A stretch of DNA of 14,826 bases from Kiritimatiellia bacterium (lineage in GTDB: Bacteria > Verrucomicrobiota > Kiritimatiellia > RFP12 > UBA1067). The DNA is taken from contig JAQVQN010000015.1 in assembly GCA_028701555.1 (NCBI GenBank), forward strand, positions 1 through 14,826, written 5' to 3'. Made by a program: the position numbers and the translations under genes. Of the stretch, positions 1 through 7,100 are shown one piece after another; within the stretch, counting starts at the first letter, position 1, and every line of letters starts with the position of its first letter. Under the pieces are notes generated by a model. It ran no database searches, had not been told where the DNA came from, and was given only the letters and a program-made list of their open reading frames with translations.

Positions 1-2817
1 GCCCGGCGGCTCGTTCGTCACCACGTTGATTTCGAACAGCACCGGCGGTTCTTCGAAGCTGGGATTGGTTACCGCGACCGTCGCAGGCGCGTCCTCACAT
101 AGACACACCGGCGTGATCCGGATGGCGTCGATAAATGACACGCGCCGGAACTCCGTCAAGGTTGCTCCGATCCCGTTGACGCCGAGCGTATGCGCGCCTG
201 CCGCCAGATGCGGCAGCATGATCTCGTGCCGCCAGAACTGGGTGGACAAGGTGATGATCGTGCGTATGGTCACCCCGTCGATCTTGACCTCGACATGCCG
301 GTTCAGGCTGCCTGACCGCGCCGCCGCATAGAACGACAACCGATAATAACCAGAGACAGGAACCGTGAAATCGGTCTCGACAAGGCCGCGGTTAATGTAC
401 AGCACCGTGTCGCCGTCCGGCGCGAGGTTCGCGCCTAAGACGCGCGAAACCGACGCTATCTCCGGAAAATCGAAGGCCACGCCGAGCAGTAAACCGCCGG
501 ACGAATACTCAGAGCGGTCGAAGCGCCAGCCGTTGACAGTCGCCGTGGCAGGGGAGCCAGGTGTGTAGTTAATCCATGACGTCGTACGCGCCTCCCCGTT
601 GGTGAAGGCCTCCAGACTCCACTCGTTCACGGTGCCCGCTTGCGCTGAAGTAGCGACCGCCGCGCGCGGCGTGGCCAGCCGCAGGATCCCGTCCGCAACA
701 TCAATGCCGGTGACGGATTCGTCGACGGAAGAGACTGCAAGTTCGCCCGTTCCGGTCTTGGCGACCCTGCCCGCAGTGCCCGCAGTACGGATCACGTCCA
801 TGTCCTGCGCGTGCAGGGTCTGCCCGCCCTCCTCGATCTCGAAAAGGAAGGGTTCGCCGGTTACCAGCAGATTCCCCTCGCGCAACGTCACGGTGCCGTC
901 AAACGTGCCGCTGCCGAAATTCATCAGGGCCAGCCTGCCGATGCCAGTCTTGGTGATCTTGCCGTCGCCGATAACATTGGCGCGCACAACATTGGTGCCG
1001 GTCACGAAATCGAGTTCAGCTTCATTGCGCAAAGTGAACGATCCGACCTGCTCCTCTCCGCCGCGCTCGAACCACTTGTGCCACAGGTAGTCCTGCACCT
1101 GCAGCCGCTCTGTGTCGGTCAACTCCGAACTGAAGACCAGAGCCTCGCAGATGCGCGAACCGCCGGAATAGCCCGGATAGATGCGATCCTTCCCGAAGGT
1201 GTTGGCTTTTAATGCCGAACCGACCGGCAGGTTTTCTATCATGTGATAAGATGAATCCGGCAGCGCGATGGTGCGTCCGTTACGGCTCTCTCGGTCAAAG
1301 TAGTTGACGCCCTTGTCGGCATACGTGTTCACGGTAGAAGCCCACAGATAATTGAGCCATGACGCGAAATGCGGATGTACTGTGTGCTGGATCAGGGTAC
1401 AGCATCCGCCGCCGGAAGAGTTGTGGGTGCCGAACACGACAAAGACAGCCCGCACGGTCAGTTCTTGCACCAACCCGTTGGGGCTGGCCCAAAACAGCCA
1501 CCGGGAATTCTCGTTGGTGTCCTGATGACCCCACACGCCGAAATCCAGATATTTCTTGTTGCCCAGTCCAGCATCGACCTCCACCGTCGGCTGACGCTCG
1601 GCCACGTCATTGGTGGCCATCATGTATGTGTACGCTGGTCCTGATACGGATTGTTCGCGCACATCATGCCAGCGCACGACCTTACCGTTCTCGTCCGCCA
1701 CCACGTTGGTGTTGGCGTCCACCCAGAAAGCCGCCTTAGAACGCAAGGCCGCTGGCAGTTCCGGTTGCGCGAAGGTGTCGGACATCTGTACCTCCACGCT
1801 GCCGTTAATAATCTCCATCTCACCCAAGTTGACACGCGGATTGATTAGTTTCAACCGTCCGCTGCCGAGCTTGCGCGTATCTTGCGCGATCAGCGGACGC
1901 GCCACAGCCACTTCATTGGTGACCTCCACTTCGGTATAGAAATCATCACGCCCCACCGCCAATCCCGCCGCGCCCTGTGTCCAGACGAATTTGGCGATGG
2001 CCGACTCGATGTCCGAGAAGAGCTTGTGCGGGTTGCTGTCGGCAATCCAGATCGAATGACCGTCATCGCGCGCCTCATACACGTAATGATCGACTGTCAC
2101 ACCAGCGGCGCGGCATGCATCCACAAAGTTTTGTGTGCTTTCCGGCGGCACGACCGTATCGACAGCGGCATGGCTGCAGAAGACCGGCGGCGCGCCGGCA
2201 CCCACCAGCGACATGGGCGAAGCGTCGATCAGCTCCTGCGTCGTTGGCGTGTAACCGAACAGAGATACATAGCGGCTGGGATTCACCGCAGCGTCGGGCT
2301 GCAGATCGCCGATGCCTGAAATCGAGATGATGCCAGCGACCTTGTCCGGCGCGAGGCTCAGACCGGTCCAGAGCGCAAGATGACCGCCTGCAGAACCGCC
2401 GCACGGCCAGACCTTTTTGCAGGCGATGCCGTACTGCTGCTCAAAGGCCGCGCTCAGCAGATAATTGGCTGCGTCGATGCAGTCGTTGCCGCATAGCGGC
2501 CAAGGCCCGACCCCAGTCAGCCGATACTCGATGTTGAAGACCACGAAACCGAGGTCGTTGCATAAAAACTCCGCGACGCCTGCCCAGCTCGCGCGGTCGC
2601 CTCCACTCCAACTGCCGCCGTGAATCGCCAGCGCCACCGGCGTATCCGGACCGTAGTTTGCAGGCAAGTAAAGATTGCCCAAACCGGCAGTTCCGATAGC
2701 GGGATTGTAGGGCACATCATAAACAACCTCAAATGCGGCAAATGCTTTCGCCGCAATCAATAATACGGCCGCAGCCGTGAACATGCGTGTCATGTTTTTT
2801 GTCATGTTAGCGTTCAT
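1..2817 (-). CDS. Secreted multidomain alpha/beta hydrolase (esterase) with LamG-like domain and autotransporter-type beta repeats; 3' end beyond window
   Basis: The frame stays open for 939 codons and runs off the left edge. The ATG at 2817 is chosen because GGAG lies 6 bases upstream (2824-2827); later Met codons lack a site. Residues 9-27 look like a Sec signal peptide (hydrophobic run, AFA-A cleavage). Residues about 30-280 form a BD-FAE/carboxylesterase-like alpha/beta hydrolase: oxyanion motif HGGSW at 66-70, nucleophile elbow GGSAGG with Ser142, probable acid Asp220 (VDTVVP) and His254 (DDGHSIW). Then come a repeat at about 314-344 of the K-x-G-x-G-x-L type, a concanavalin/LamG-like domain at about 362-582, two more such repeats at about 618-652 and 683-716, and a beta-sandwich, probably carbohydrate binding, at about 735-915. 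An NPSFEEP motif near the edge suggests a further module. It follows the isomerase by 18 bases in one operon, so it probably removes acyl groups from an extracellular carbohydrate; the substrate is unknown. Hydrolase call strong, the later domains less so. Confidence 0.85.
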   Translation of the reverse strand, partial: MNANMTKNMTRMFTAAAVLLIAAKAFAAFEVVYDVPYNPAIGTAGLGNLYLPANYGPDTPVALAIHGGSWSGGDRASWAGVAEFLCNDLGFVVFNIEYRLTGVGPWPLCGNDCIDAANYLLSAAFEQQYGIACKKVWPCGGSAGGHLALWTGLSLAPDKVAGIISISGIGDLQPDAAVNPSRYVSLFGYTPTTQELIDASPMSLVGAGAPPVFCSHAAVDTVVPPESTQNFVDACRAAGVTVDHYVYEARDDGHSIWIADSNPHKLFSDIESAIAKFVWTQGAAGLAVGRDDFYTEVEVTNEVAVARPLIAQDTRKLGSGRLKLINPRVNLGEMEIINGSVEVQMSDTFAQPELPAALRSKAAFWVDANTNVVADENGKVVRWHDVREQSVSGPAYTYMMATNDVAERQPTVEVDAGLGNKKYLDFGVWGHQDTNENSRWLFWASPNGLVQELTVRAVFVVFGTHNSSGGGCCTLIQHTVHPHFASWLNYLWASTVNTYADKGVNYFDRESRNGRTIALPDSSYHMIENLPVGSALKANTFGKDRIYPGYSGGSRICEALVFSSELTDTERLQVQDYLWHKWFERGGEEQVGSFTLRNEAELDFVTGTNVVRANVIGDGKITKTGIGRLALMNFGSGTFDGTVTLREGNLLVTGEPFLFEIEEGGQTLHAQDMDVIRTAGTAGRVAKTGTGELAVSSVDESVTGIDVADGILRLATPRAAVATSAQAGTVNEWSLEAFTNGEARTTSWINYTPGSPATATVNGWRFDRSEYSSGGLLLGVAFDFPEIASVSRVLGANLAPDGDTVLYINRGLVETDFTVPVSGYYRLSFYAAARSGSLNRHVEVKIDGVTIRTIITLSTQFWRHEIMLPHLAAGAHTLGVNGIGATLTEFRRVSFIDAIRITPVCLCEDAPATVAVTNPSFEEPPVLFEINVVTNEPPG

Positions 2818-2827
2818 ACAGCACTCC
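2818..2827 (-). promoter_or_regulatory. Ribosome binding site deciding the esterase start
   Basis: GGAG at 2824-2827 sits 6 bases before the ATG at 2817. It selects this Met over the in-frame ATGs at 2805, 2793 and 2784, which have no purine-rich site. It lies within the 18-base gap after the isomerase stop, consistent with one polycistronic message. Confidence 0.6.
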
Positions 2828-2835
2828 TTTATGTT

Positions 2836-4287
2836 TTACGGTGTCACCACCACTGCCTCAATGTCCAGCACCTTGGCTAGTTTGACCAGGCTGTCGGCAT
2901 GGTGGCCGACGCCCAAAGCGAAATGGTGGGTCGGGCCTTCGGCCACCCACCGCAAAAGGAAGGTCCGCACGTCCGGCAGGAACCGGCCGTGCGTGTTGGT
3001 GTTGCCGGTCGGCGGGATCGGTCCGGCCATGGATTCGCCCTCGGCGATGACGAACTTCATCCGTCCGTCGGACTTAACGCCGATCGAGAGCATCGTGATC
3101 GGGCCTTCTTTAATGTTGAACTCAACGCCCGCGCCCTCGCCCGGCTTGCCGTGGTAGGTCTTGAGCGAGCGCAGCACCGGCTTGCGTGAGGCTATATTGA
3201 GGTGATGCGGCCCGTCGTGTCCGACAAGCACAGTGCCGCGGCCGAAGTCGATCGGATGGAACTCTGCGAAACTGCCGCCAATATCCAGACGATCCATGAT
3301 CATCATGGCCAGGCAGTTTTTGAGGTCGTACTCGCCGCACATCGGGAAACCCGCGCTGGTCAAGAGCGAGTTTCCCACGATCAGGTTGGTAACCAGCTCG
3401 CGCATGGGCGTGTCCGGCAGCGCCTCGTAATAATAGGCCAGTCCGTCGAGCTTGCGGTCGGCAATGAATTTCTCCAAAGCAACAGCGGCTTTGGCCGCGA
3501 CCTCAAGATCGCGCTCGGTAAGCTTGGTGGTGATCGGGTCGGAGACCGGATCGGGCGTGTCGAAAAAGTCGAGGATGCGAGTCTTCATGGCCTCCACCGC
3601 CGTCAGGTCTTCGGCCAGATAATGTTTCAGAATCTCGTCCGGCTCGCACAAGGCGATGTGGCAGCCGAACGTTGCGGTCACGGCCGTAGGATCGACATGC
3701 ATGTCCAGCATGGACTCCAGCACATGGCCCATCAGACCGATGCGCGCACGGCGCAGGTCGTGCAGCGCCTTGGCAATCTGACACCAGCGGGCGATCTCGG
3801 CATCGGCCGCAGCGTCACCCTCGCGCACCCCTAAGATCACATCCGCCACGGGCCTGCCCATGCGTATCGCCACGCCGGTAAACTCCGGCACCGAGCAGAA
3901 ATCGTCATTGCAGAGCTGTATGTAGGTTCTAGCCTCTTCATACGGCATAGCCTGCAAAGGCTGCAGCGCCACCAGCACGATAGGCACGTTCAGATCACGT
4001 GCGATGATCCCGAAGGTGGAGGATGTGGCATAGGTGACCATGTCGACAAATAGCAGGTCAAGGTCGCGCGCCTTCATCTCGGGCAAAACCGAGTAGGACT
4101 TCTCGGCGTTGTCCAGCAGCCCGAAAGTAAATACCTCGACCCCGTTGGACTTGACCTTGTCCTCAAACTGGCCGAGCTTCTGGTGCATCACGTCGAGCAG
4201 GCCATCGAACTGCGGCCAGTAGGCATAGTGCCCCACGCCTATGATGCCTACCCGGGCGGTCAGCGGTTTTCTGCGTTCAATTCTCAC
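2836..4287 (-). CDS. L-arabinose/L-fucose isomerase superfamily protein (AraA-like)
   Basis: A probable Mn-dependent aldose-ketose isomerase of the cytoplasm, 483 aa against about 500 for AraA. The pattern of AraA metal ligands can be followed although overall similarity looks low. Numbering from the GTG start: Glu319 (GEYDLKN, like the GDWK segment of AraA), Glu342 (SFAEF), His357 (VGHDGPHH) and His462 or His463 (GVGHHADS); the spacings 23, 15 and about 105 resemble Glu306, Glu333, His350 and His450 of E. coli AraA. The N-terminal VGIIGVGHYAYWPQF and the FVDMVTYATSS segment fit the Rossmann-like N domain. The GTG at 4287 is preferred: AAGGAAAA (4293-4300) lies upstream with GGA 8 bases from the GTG, and the frame overlaps the symporter stop by 11 bases, suggesting translational coupling. 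A TTG at 4341 would add 18 residues inside the symporter and lacks a site. The substrate could be arabinose, fucose or another sugar; the sequence does not decide. Confidence 0.82.
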   Translation of the reverse strand: MRIERRKPLTARVGIIGVGHYAYWPQFDGLLDVMHQKLGQFEDKVKSNGVEVFTFGLLDNAEKSYSVLPEMKARDLDLLFVDMVTYATSSTFGIIARDLNVPIVLVALQPLQAMPYEEARTYIQLCNDDFCSVPEFTGVAIRMGRPVADVILGVREGDAAADAEIARWCQIAKALHDLRRARIGLMGHVLESMLDMHVDPTAVTATFGCHIALCEPDEILKHYLAEDLTAVEAMKTRILDFFDTPDPVSDPITTKLTERDLEVAAKAAVALEKFIADRKLDGLAYYYEALPDTPMRELVTNLIVGNSLLTSAGFPMCGEYDLKNCLAMMIMDRLDIGGSFAEFHPIDFGRGTVLVGHDGPHHLNIASRKPVLRSLKTYHGKPGEGAGVEFNIKEGPITMLSIGVKSDGRMKFVIAEGESMAGPIPPTGNTNTHGRFLPDVRTFLLRWVAEGPTHHFALGVGHHADSLVKLAKVLDIEAVVVTP

Positions 4288-5809
4288 GAATGTTTTCCTT
4301 GTTTCGTAAAGTGGACTCACGCCCCGGAACCCCGGACGCAAGATTCAAAAAAAGAGCACGTTTCTGGGATGCGGACGGCGGCGGGAAGAAACCGCTGGCC
4401 AGCCAGCCGACCAGCAGGGTTGGAAAGAAGGCAAAGGCACCGCTCCACCAAGCCGGGATGGCTGGCGCAAGGTTGACCCATGCAATGCCTGCCGCGCCGG
4501 CGAGCAGGCCGATCGCCGCGCCGGGCGCATTAGCACGAGCCGAGACCATACCCAGCACGTACACGCCCAACAGCAAACCAAGGAAGGTGCTGGCCACGGC
4601 TGTGATCTGGTCGATGAAGTTCTTGCCGATGTGCGGCGCCAGCAGCGCGGCGCCGATAACGCCCGCTCCAATCAAGGCGGTTATCAGCCGGTTTTCTCGT
4701 CCAGAGTTCGCGCGCCCTTTGAGAAGATCAAAAGAAATCACTGAAGCGATGCTGTTGATGCCGCCTTCCAGCGTGCTCAGGGCTGCCGCCAGCAGCCCGG
4801 CGCACATCAGGCCGGCGATACCCGGCACACGCAGGTCGTTCACGATGAAGTGCGGCAGGATCTGATCCTGGCTCGTCAATGCGGGCAGTGCGCCAGAGGT
4901 TTGCTTATAGTATACGAACATCACGGTGCCGGTCAGGATGAAGAGGAAATACACGAATGTCGCTACCACGGCATTGAGCGTCAGGGCGCGGCGCAGGTCT
5001 TTGGGGCCGGACATGCTCAGGTAGCGCTGCACGGTTATCTGCGATGTGGTATAGCCGGGCAGGTACACGAAGAGCGCGAGCGCCAGCACCCACCAGACGC
5101 TGGTCTGGCCCTTCCATCCCGCCGACAGGTTTGCGAGACTGAACTTGGAATGGTCCATGCCGGTCTCTATTACAGACGCGAGTCCGCCGTCGACCCTCCC
5201 GAGCGAAAACCATAGTATTCCTATGACGCAGCCACCAAGCGTGATCGCCTGCAGCACGTCCAGCCAGATGATGCCCTTCAGTCCGCCGGAACAGGCGTAG
5301 AGGGTGGCGACCGCGCCGATCACGACCAGCGTCAGCACGAACTGCGACTGGCTCAGCCCGATCAAGGCGTCCAGAATCAGTACGAGCGTATACAGCATAC
5401 TGCCCAGCCAGCCGAAAGCATAACCGAAGAAGAGGATAGCCCCCAGCCGGCGCAGGCGCGGATGGTAACGTATCTCCAGATATTCATATACGCTGCGCAA
5501 ACCCAGCCGCATGTAGAGCGGCACGAAGACGAACCAGAGCAGCGGCGTGATCAGCAGCGGTATCAGCAGCAGCACCGACAAGATGCTCCAGTTGCGGAAC
5601 GCGCCTTCGCGCGGCAGCATCACGAATGCGGCGGCGCTGAAGGCCGCCGCGAAAATCGAGAGCCCCACCGCGAAACCGTTCATGTCGCGTCCGCCGGTGA
5701 AGAAATCCTCGCCGGTCTTCTGCCGCCGCGACGCCGCCCACGCCAATGCGGCTGTCAGCCCCACATACACCGCAATCACGCATCCGTCTATATGGTTCAT
5801 TGTCGTCAT
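4277..5809 (-). CDS. Sodium:solute symporter (SSS family), probable sugar or sugar-acid uptake
   Basis: An inner-membrane secondary transporter of the SSS/LeuT-fold family, 510 aa from this start, with about 13 hydrophobic segments. Family signatures are visible: GGRDMNGFAVGLSIFAAAFS early in the protein, TTSQITVQRYLSM in the middle, and AAALSTLEGGINSIASV, which matches the region that supplies the Na2-site Ser/Thr in this family. The tail after the last membrane segment is short and charged. It is the first gene of an operon with the isomerase, which it overlaps by 11 bases, and the esterase; this context points to uptake of a sugar or sugar acid. Start choice: an in-frame ATG at 5860 overlaps the -10 box of the promoter at 5859-5887 and so should not be used. 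The ATGs at 5809 and 5800 both give a normal SSS N terminus; neither has a strong ribosome site. The transported compound cannot be read from sequence. Confidence 0.88.
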   Translation of the reverse strand: MTTMNHIDGCVIAVYVGLTAALAWAASRRQKTGEDFFTGGRDMNGFAVGLSIFAAAFSAAAFVMLPREGAFRNWSILSVLLLIPLLITPLLWFVFVPLYMRLGLRSVYEYLEIRYHPRLRRLGAILFFGYAFGWLGSMLYTLVLILDALIGLSQSQFVLTLVVIGAVATLYACSGGLKGIIWLDVLQAITLGGCVIGILWFSLGRVDGGLASVIETGMDHSKFSLANLSAGWKGQTSVWWVLALALFVYLPGYTTSQITVQRYLSMSGPKDLRRALTLNAVVATFVYFLFILTGTVMFVYYKQTSGALPALTSQDQILPHFIVNDLRVPGIAGLMCAGLLAAALSTLEGGINSIASVISFDLLKGRANSGRENRLITALIGAGVIGAALLAPHIGKNFIDQITAVASTFLGLLLGVYVLGMVSARANAPGAAIGLLAGAAGIAWVNLAPAIPAWWSGAFAFFPTLLVGWLASGFFPPPSASQKRALFLNLASGVPGRESTLRNKENIREN

Positions 5810-5858
5810 ATCAGGCCACTGTAATCCACCCAAGACATGCCTCTGCTTTACATTTGGC

Positions 5859-5887
5859 ATTGTAGGCTAAGATCGCCAAACTGTCGA
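5859..5887 (-). promoter_or_regulatory. Sigma70-type promoter of the symporter-isomerase-esterase operon
   Basis: On the minus strand TCGACA (5882-5887, 5 of 6 to consensus) is separated by 17 bases from TACAAT (5859-5864, 5 of 6). Transcription would begin near 5852, giving a leader of about 40 bases to the ATG at 5809. This is the best-scoring promoter seen in the window by eye. Confidence 0.6.
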
Positions 5888-5898
5888 TATGTGTATCG
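5885..5898. promoter_or_regulatory. Candidate operator: inverted repeat CGATA-N4-TATCG
   Basis: CGATA at 5885-5889 and TATCG at 5894-5898 form a perfect 5-base inverted repeat with a TGTG spacer. It overlaps the -35 box of the symporter operon promoter, a usual place for a repressor or activator site. No regulator gene is in the window and the arms are short, so this is only a candidate. Confidence 0.3.
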
Positions 5899-5964
5899 CG
5901 TATTATTTTTCGACCTTTTGCGCAGTTTCCGCCCATCGTCGAGAACGGATTTAGACGTTAAGCC

Positions 5965-5993
5965 TTGTACGGAAAATGCCGATCGGCTAGACT
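5965..5993 (+). promoter_or_regulatory. Possible promoter of the beta-decarboxylating dehydrogenase gene, with a palindrome in the spacer
   Basis: TTGTAC (5965-5970) and TAGACT (5988-5993) are 17 bases apart and lie just upstream of the plus-strand gene at 6021. Match to consensus is moderate (3 and 4 of 6). The spacer contains the perfect 10-base palindrome GCCGATCGGC at 5978-5987, which could be a regulator site. Confidence 0.35.
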
Positions 5994-6020
5994 TTTGCCC
6001 ATTTGCAACAAGGAGAGAGC

Positions 6021-7100
6021 ATGTCTAAGAGTTATAAGATAGCGGTTCTGCCAGGCGACGGCACCGGGCCGGAAGTGATCGCGGAAGGCTGCAAGGTATT
6101 GGACGCAGCGGCCGCCAAGTTCGGATTCAAACTGGAAAAGGTTTCATATGACCTCGGCGGAGAGCGCTATCTGCGCACCGGTGAGACTTTGAGTGATTCG
6201 GTCGTAGCTGAACTGCGCGGCTTTGACGCGATCTACCTGGGCGCCATCGGCCACACCGACGTCAAGCCCGGCATCCTGGAGAAGGGCGTACTGCTGCGTC
6301 TGCGTTTCGAGCTCGACCAGTACATTAACCTGCGTCCGGTCAAACTGTATCCCGGTGTGCAGTGCCCGCTGCGGGACAAGGGGCCCGAGCAGATTGACTA
6401 TTGCGTGATCCGCGAGAACAGCGGCGGCCTATACACCGGCATCGGCGGGCTCTCGCGCAAAGGCACCAAGGACGAGGTCGCGGTCCAGCAGATGATGTAC
6501 ACCTACGCGCAAGTGGAGCGCTGCCTGCGCTACGCCTTTGAATACGCCCGAAAATACGGCAGGAAGGCCCGCGGAAAAGGCGATATAAACAAGCTGGCGC
6601 TGGTCGGCAAATCAAACGTGCTAACCTACATGTACGAGCTGTGGAACAGGGTCTTTGATGAGGTCGGCAGCGAATATCCTGATGTAAAACGCGAGTATTA
6701 CCATGTCGACGCCACCTGTCTCTACATGGTGGCCTGCCCAGAGATGTTCGACGTGGTGGTGACCGAGAACATGTTCGGCGACATCATCACCGACCTGGCC
6801 GCAATCACCCAGGGCGGGCTGGGAGTGGCGGCGGGCGGCAACCTCAACCCCGAGGGCGTCAGCATGTTCGAGCCGATCGGCGGCACCGCCCCGATGTGGA
6901 CCGGCAAGAACGCCATCAACCCGCTGGCTGCGATCGGCGCGGGCGCCATGATGCTTACGGCTCTGGGCGAAGAAAAAGCCGGCACGTCCATCGAGAACGC
7001 GATCAGCGTCACCACGCCGAAAATGAAGAGTCAGCTCGCCGACCAGATGGGGTTCACCACGACGCAGGTCGGCGACCTGGTGGCGGAGGCGCTGGCTTAA
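6021..7100 (+). CDS. Beta-decarboxylating dehydrogenase, 3-isopropylmalate dehydrogenase-like
   Basis: 359 aa, normal length for the isopropylmalate/isocitrate dehydrogenase family (NAD(P)-dependent oxidative decarboxylation of a 2-alkyl malate, cytoplasm). The ATG at 6021 has AGGAG 5 bases upstream (6011-6015) and yields the usual N terminus with GDGTGPEVI; a TTG at 6003 is less likely. Family active-site residues can be placed: Arg95, Arg105, Arg131 (VIRENSGG), Tyr138, Lys197 (GKSNVL), Asp230, Asp254 and Asp258 (NMFGDIITD). The cofactor loop is odd: EPIGGTAPMWTGK has Gly287 where IPMDH has His, and Met292-Trp293 where NAD-type enzymes have Asp-Ile and NADP-type ICDH has Lys-Tyr. leuB is the most natural assignment, but no leuA, leuC or leuD is adjacent, and a related 2-hydroxyacid or homoisocitrate substrate cannot be excluded. 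It is alone in its transcription unit and its stop overlaps that of the histidine kinase. Confidence 0.85.
   Translation: MSKSYKIAVLPGDGTGPEVIAEGCKVLDAAAAKFGFKLEKVSYDLGGERYLRTGETLSDSVVAELRGFDAIYLGAIGHTDVKPGILEKGVLLRLRFELDQYINLRPVKLYPGVQCPLRDKGPEQIDYCVIRENSGGLYTGIGGLSRKGTKDEVAVQQMMYTYAQVERCLRYAFEYARKYGRKARGKGDINKLALVGKSNVLTYMYELWNRVFDEVGSEYPDVKREYYHVDATCLYMVACPEMFDVVVTENMFGDIITDLAAITQGGLGVAAGGNLNPEGVSMFEPIGGTAPMWTGKNAINPLAAIGAGAMMLTALGEEKAGTSIENAISVTTPKMKSQLADQMGFTTTQVGDLVAEALA

Noticed and set aside
599..1212. Two overlapping plus-strand frames of 133-163 codons
   Set aside because: The minus strand is open in one frame for 939 codons here and encodes recognisable repeat and LamG-like segments; these are shadows.
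3202..3834. Open frame of 210 codons on the plus strand
   Set aside because: It lies wholly antisense to the AraA-like isomerase, whose metal-ligand motifs are intact; its composition is that of a codon shadow in GC-rich DNA.
5810..6020. Small gene or RNA in the largest intergenic gap
   Set aside because: The only frame, starting at 5837, has no ribosome site and runs across both promoters; no stable long stem or riboswitch-like pattern was seen.
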